Made by a program: the position numbers and the translations under genes. Below are positions 61,814 through 64,000 of a stretch of DNA of 64,000 bases, piece after piece (the first letter of the stretch is position 1; each line of letters opens with the position of its first letter). Under the pieces are notes generated by a model that saw only the letters and a list, made by a program, of their open reading frames with translations, was not told the DNA's origin and searched no databases. Origin of the DNA: Ciona savignyi (lineage: Eukaryota > Chordata > Ascidiacea > Phlebobranchia > Cionidae); assembly GCA_000149265.1 (NCBI GenBank), contig CH003099.1, positions 651,783 to 715,782 on the forward strand, given 5' to 3'.

Positions 61814-62436
61814 AGTGTCAAAAACACAACCATTTTCCTGCATGTCTGGTTACCTAACCGCACGATTTATCTTTTACTACGGAAATAAAGGTTATCTCTG
61901 CATGCAGAAACTAATGGGAGATTACCAAGCTAAACTTAATATCCATGTTTTCCTAATTAAGTATTTACGTATTCTTAAAAACATCCAACAATAAAAACAA
62001 AACGAATAATTGTGTGTTATTTTATTGCGGGCGTTCGGATAAACTAAGGTATTTTAATTAGTATATCTTTTCTTTTACTTTATACTTTTTCAGTTTCAAG
62101 TAAATTGTACTTTTAATTAAGTGCAAAAATATGAACAAACTAAAAAAATCGACTAAAAATATCTAAAATGCAATGAACTGTTCGTCGTTCGTAAATTCTA
62201 AAAATACCGAGTTTCCCTTAAACGATCCTTCCAGAATATTCAACTGCATATTTAATACATATTAGCTAACCTCTCTATAATTACTGGTTTAAGTGCGGTT
62301 CTGTGTTAGGGGGTTTCCCGGAAAATGGTTCATTGTGGGTTTGGGATATTTGAAACTCTTTAGTTCCCATTGAAATGCACTATTTAGTATTGTTGGTTAT
62401 AATTGTTTAGCTCTTTCATTTAGTAATAGTAATAGT

Positions 62437-62543
62437 ACACAACACACTGCAATAGCTCCGGTAACCCGACGGTGGGCGCGAGGTGATTTGACGATTGCCC
62501 GTGTGATAATCCCCTTGATTTTCCCATTCACAGGGATAAACAT
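62437..62543 (+). mobile_element. tRNA-derived SINE, 3' part, unit 3 tail
   Basis: Orthologue of 33311 with a few changes, in plus orientation and followed by the unoccupied Kolobok site. Confidence 0.72.
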
Positions 62544-63018
62544 ACCGTAAAACCTTCATTTAAACACCACCACCTCTGATAGAACTTCACTTTAAGCGGC
62601 GGAACCGCGGAATTGTATTAGCAGGTCTCTACTAGTAATTATAAAACTGATTAAGTTTTCACAATTTAGCAGTTAAAGCAGCCATTTGAAAGATACCAAC
62701 CAACATACCGGTAGTAACAATGCAGTATCACGTCATGACAAACAATTTGAATTGAATAAAGAAAAGATTAATCAATTGCAGTCTCCCTTGTGCCTTCTAA
62801 ACCGGCTATGACCAAACAGAAGAAAAACTTTTTCTTTTACCGGTATATTTAAACGAACTCACGCCCGTGTCATTAGTAAATTTCATTTCAAAATTCTGAC
62901 CAGCTGGTCGAAAAATAGAGCGTCAGCCTCTAATTGAACGCCACCTCTAATAACACTCTTAAGGAAGAGTTCAAAACAGAGCTTTCATGATAACATACTA
63001 TCCTATCATAGTCTACGC

Positions 63019-63384
63019 CAGTTCTTCTCAAATGGTGCGCCACAGGGGGAAAGTGCATGCGCCACACTTGCATTTTGTAAATTTACGACAGAGTGTGCAT
63101 ATATCATAAACTACTAAATGGTTAGTATCTTCTAGTTCGTTTTTCCACTCTGACGCTAGTTCTACATTAACTTTCAAAAAGCAAGAGCGCTCAAGAAACA
63201 GGAATTGGGTTATGTAGAAAATTCGGTGATGAAATTATTTAAATTAAACGTTTAATTTTTCGTTTTTTTTCCAAAATTGTTTGAGTATTTAACATATTAT
63301 TTTGACTCGCCATGAAAAGTGCGCCCGTTCCTTTCCTAATTGGTCTCGGGTGCGCCACGAGGTCAAAAAGATCGTGAACCGCTG
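63019..63384. mobile_element. Short hAT-like element, unit 3
   Basis: Orthologue of 36235 with the same flanks GTCTACGC and GTCTAGGC; it differs by a small insertion (GTGCATGCGCCAC) and a few bases. Confidence 0.75.
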
Positions 63385-63799
63385 GTCTAGGCGATTGCAA
63401 CACAATGTTTTTTTTATTACAATAAACGTTTGACGAAAATTATATGGTTAGTATAGACATAAAAAACATGCACAAGGAAATAAACAATGGATCAAGGAAG
63501 CTTAAATTTTCCATGTAATTAAGTGCTAATATTATCCACAACAAATTGATGATACATCGTAATTACGAATCAAAATTAAAAATTTAAGCAAGTTAAAAAA
63601 TTAACCGAATTAAAAAAGTCTGATGTGCAGAAGCCTAAAGCTTAGCATTGCTATAGGCCTCTGAAAAATCTGAAAATTAGTAAGTAACCACTTTAGATCG
63701 ACTTTTGTCACTAATAAACCTATATCGGTAATATTTGTTACATGCACATCAAATCGGAATAAAAGTGTAAAGTTGTATTTCTTTCGGCAAAACGAAGTT

Positions 63800-63893
63800 A
63801 CTAAAAGGCAGCCAAATCAGTAAAGTTTGCAATAATCCACAGCTCACTCTATTCGGATATTTTCCATCTCTTCATGAAGTATTCGTGAGGCTT
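63800..63893 (-). pseudogene. Remnant of LamG-type gene, unit 3/4 border
   Basis: Same remnant as at 37020, with CTCACTCTATTCGGATATTT matching the region around the stop codon of the gene at 49861. It marks the unit boundary. Confidence 0.7.
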
Positions 63894-64000
63894 TTAAAAT
63901 CGTTACCTTTGATACTTGAGCATTCAATTGGAAAACGGCCACGAGAATGAACAGTTCTTTTTGTCGAATATCCCAATTTTATAGTCACGGTCATCAATAC
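63890..64000 (+). repeat. Start of segmental duplication unit 4, cut by window edge
   Basis: After the LamG remnant, the sequence AAAATCGTTACCTTTGATAC begins again, as at the starts of units 1-3. The array therefore continues to the right beyond the window. Confidence 0.85.

Larger units (their letters stand above)
50915..63890 (+). repeat. Segmental duplication unit 3
   Basis: Same order as units 1 and 2, but the segment from the spacer through the hAT relic occurs twice (about 51524-54640 and 54641-57600). It carries the intact zinc-finger gene (59442-60272) and a 1.3-kb insert (60511-61813). Its tail (about 61840-63890) is very close to the unit 1 tail but lacks the Kolobok-like element, giving a clean empty site at 62562. 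Confidence 0.9.

Overview
The window is animal nuclear DNA: AT-rich, with short spliced exons, GT-AG introns and dense small repeats. The three recognisable single-copy genes (NSUN7-like, V-ATPase proteolipid c, a secreted frizzled-related protein of the Sfrp1/5 type) point to a metazoan. Compact introns, the repeat style and the Sfrp1/5-like protein make an invertebrate deuterostome, most likely an ascidian tunicate such as Ciona, the best guess. This is inference; nothing here proves the species.

Left part (1-21,750). Three single-copy genes all lie on the minus strand. The first is the 5' part of an NSUN7-like RNA methyltransferase-family gene (63-8519, eleven exons seen, continuing off the left edge). 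The second is the complete four-exon V-ATPase 16-kDa proteolipid gene (11502-12476), with E-box/CLEAR-like sites upstream. The third is a complete five-exon sFRP gene (15039-18267), with a TATA-like box and about 3 kb of single-copy upstream DNA. A weak two-exon hypothetical gene lies at 9918-10473. Introns and spacers carry copies of a tRNA-derived SINE with an ATCCT-type tail, a short hAT element and a MITE-like element.

Right part (21,750-64,000). This is a tandem segmental duplication: three units and the start of a fourth, in the same orientation, beginning near 22,015, 37,105, 50,915 and 63,890. Each full unit runs in the same order: a spacer, a tandem array of tRNA-like sequences, a SINE, a decayed hAT piece, a C2H2 zinc-finger gene, and an AT-rich tail ending in the remnant of a LamG/jelly-roll gene. 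The three zinc-finger copies differ in finger number and order. Copy 3 is intact with 9 fingers, copy 1 has a frameshifted last finger, and copy 2 has about 17 fingers and three frameshifts.

The units have been separately hit by mobile elements, and sister units supply the empty sites. Unit 1 carries a 4.9-kb L1/Tx1-type LINE at the 5' edge of a tRNA-like unit and a 2.3-kb Kolobok-like TTAA element with about 580-bp inverted repeats, a THAP gene and a P2X7-C-terminal-like ORF. Unit 2 carries a 1.6-kb hAT with a second hAT nested inside it, a 458-bp hAT, a 1.26-kb repeat-rich insert and two MITEs. Unit 3 carries a 1.3-kb insert that itself contains a 711-bp hAT, plus an internal 3-kb duplication.

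The stretch looks like a young zinc-finger gene cluster growing by unequal exchange among tRNA-like and SINE repeats.
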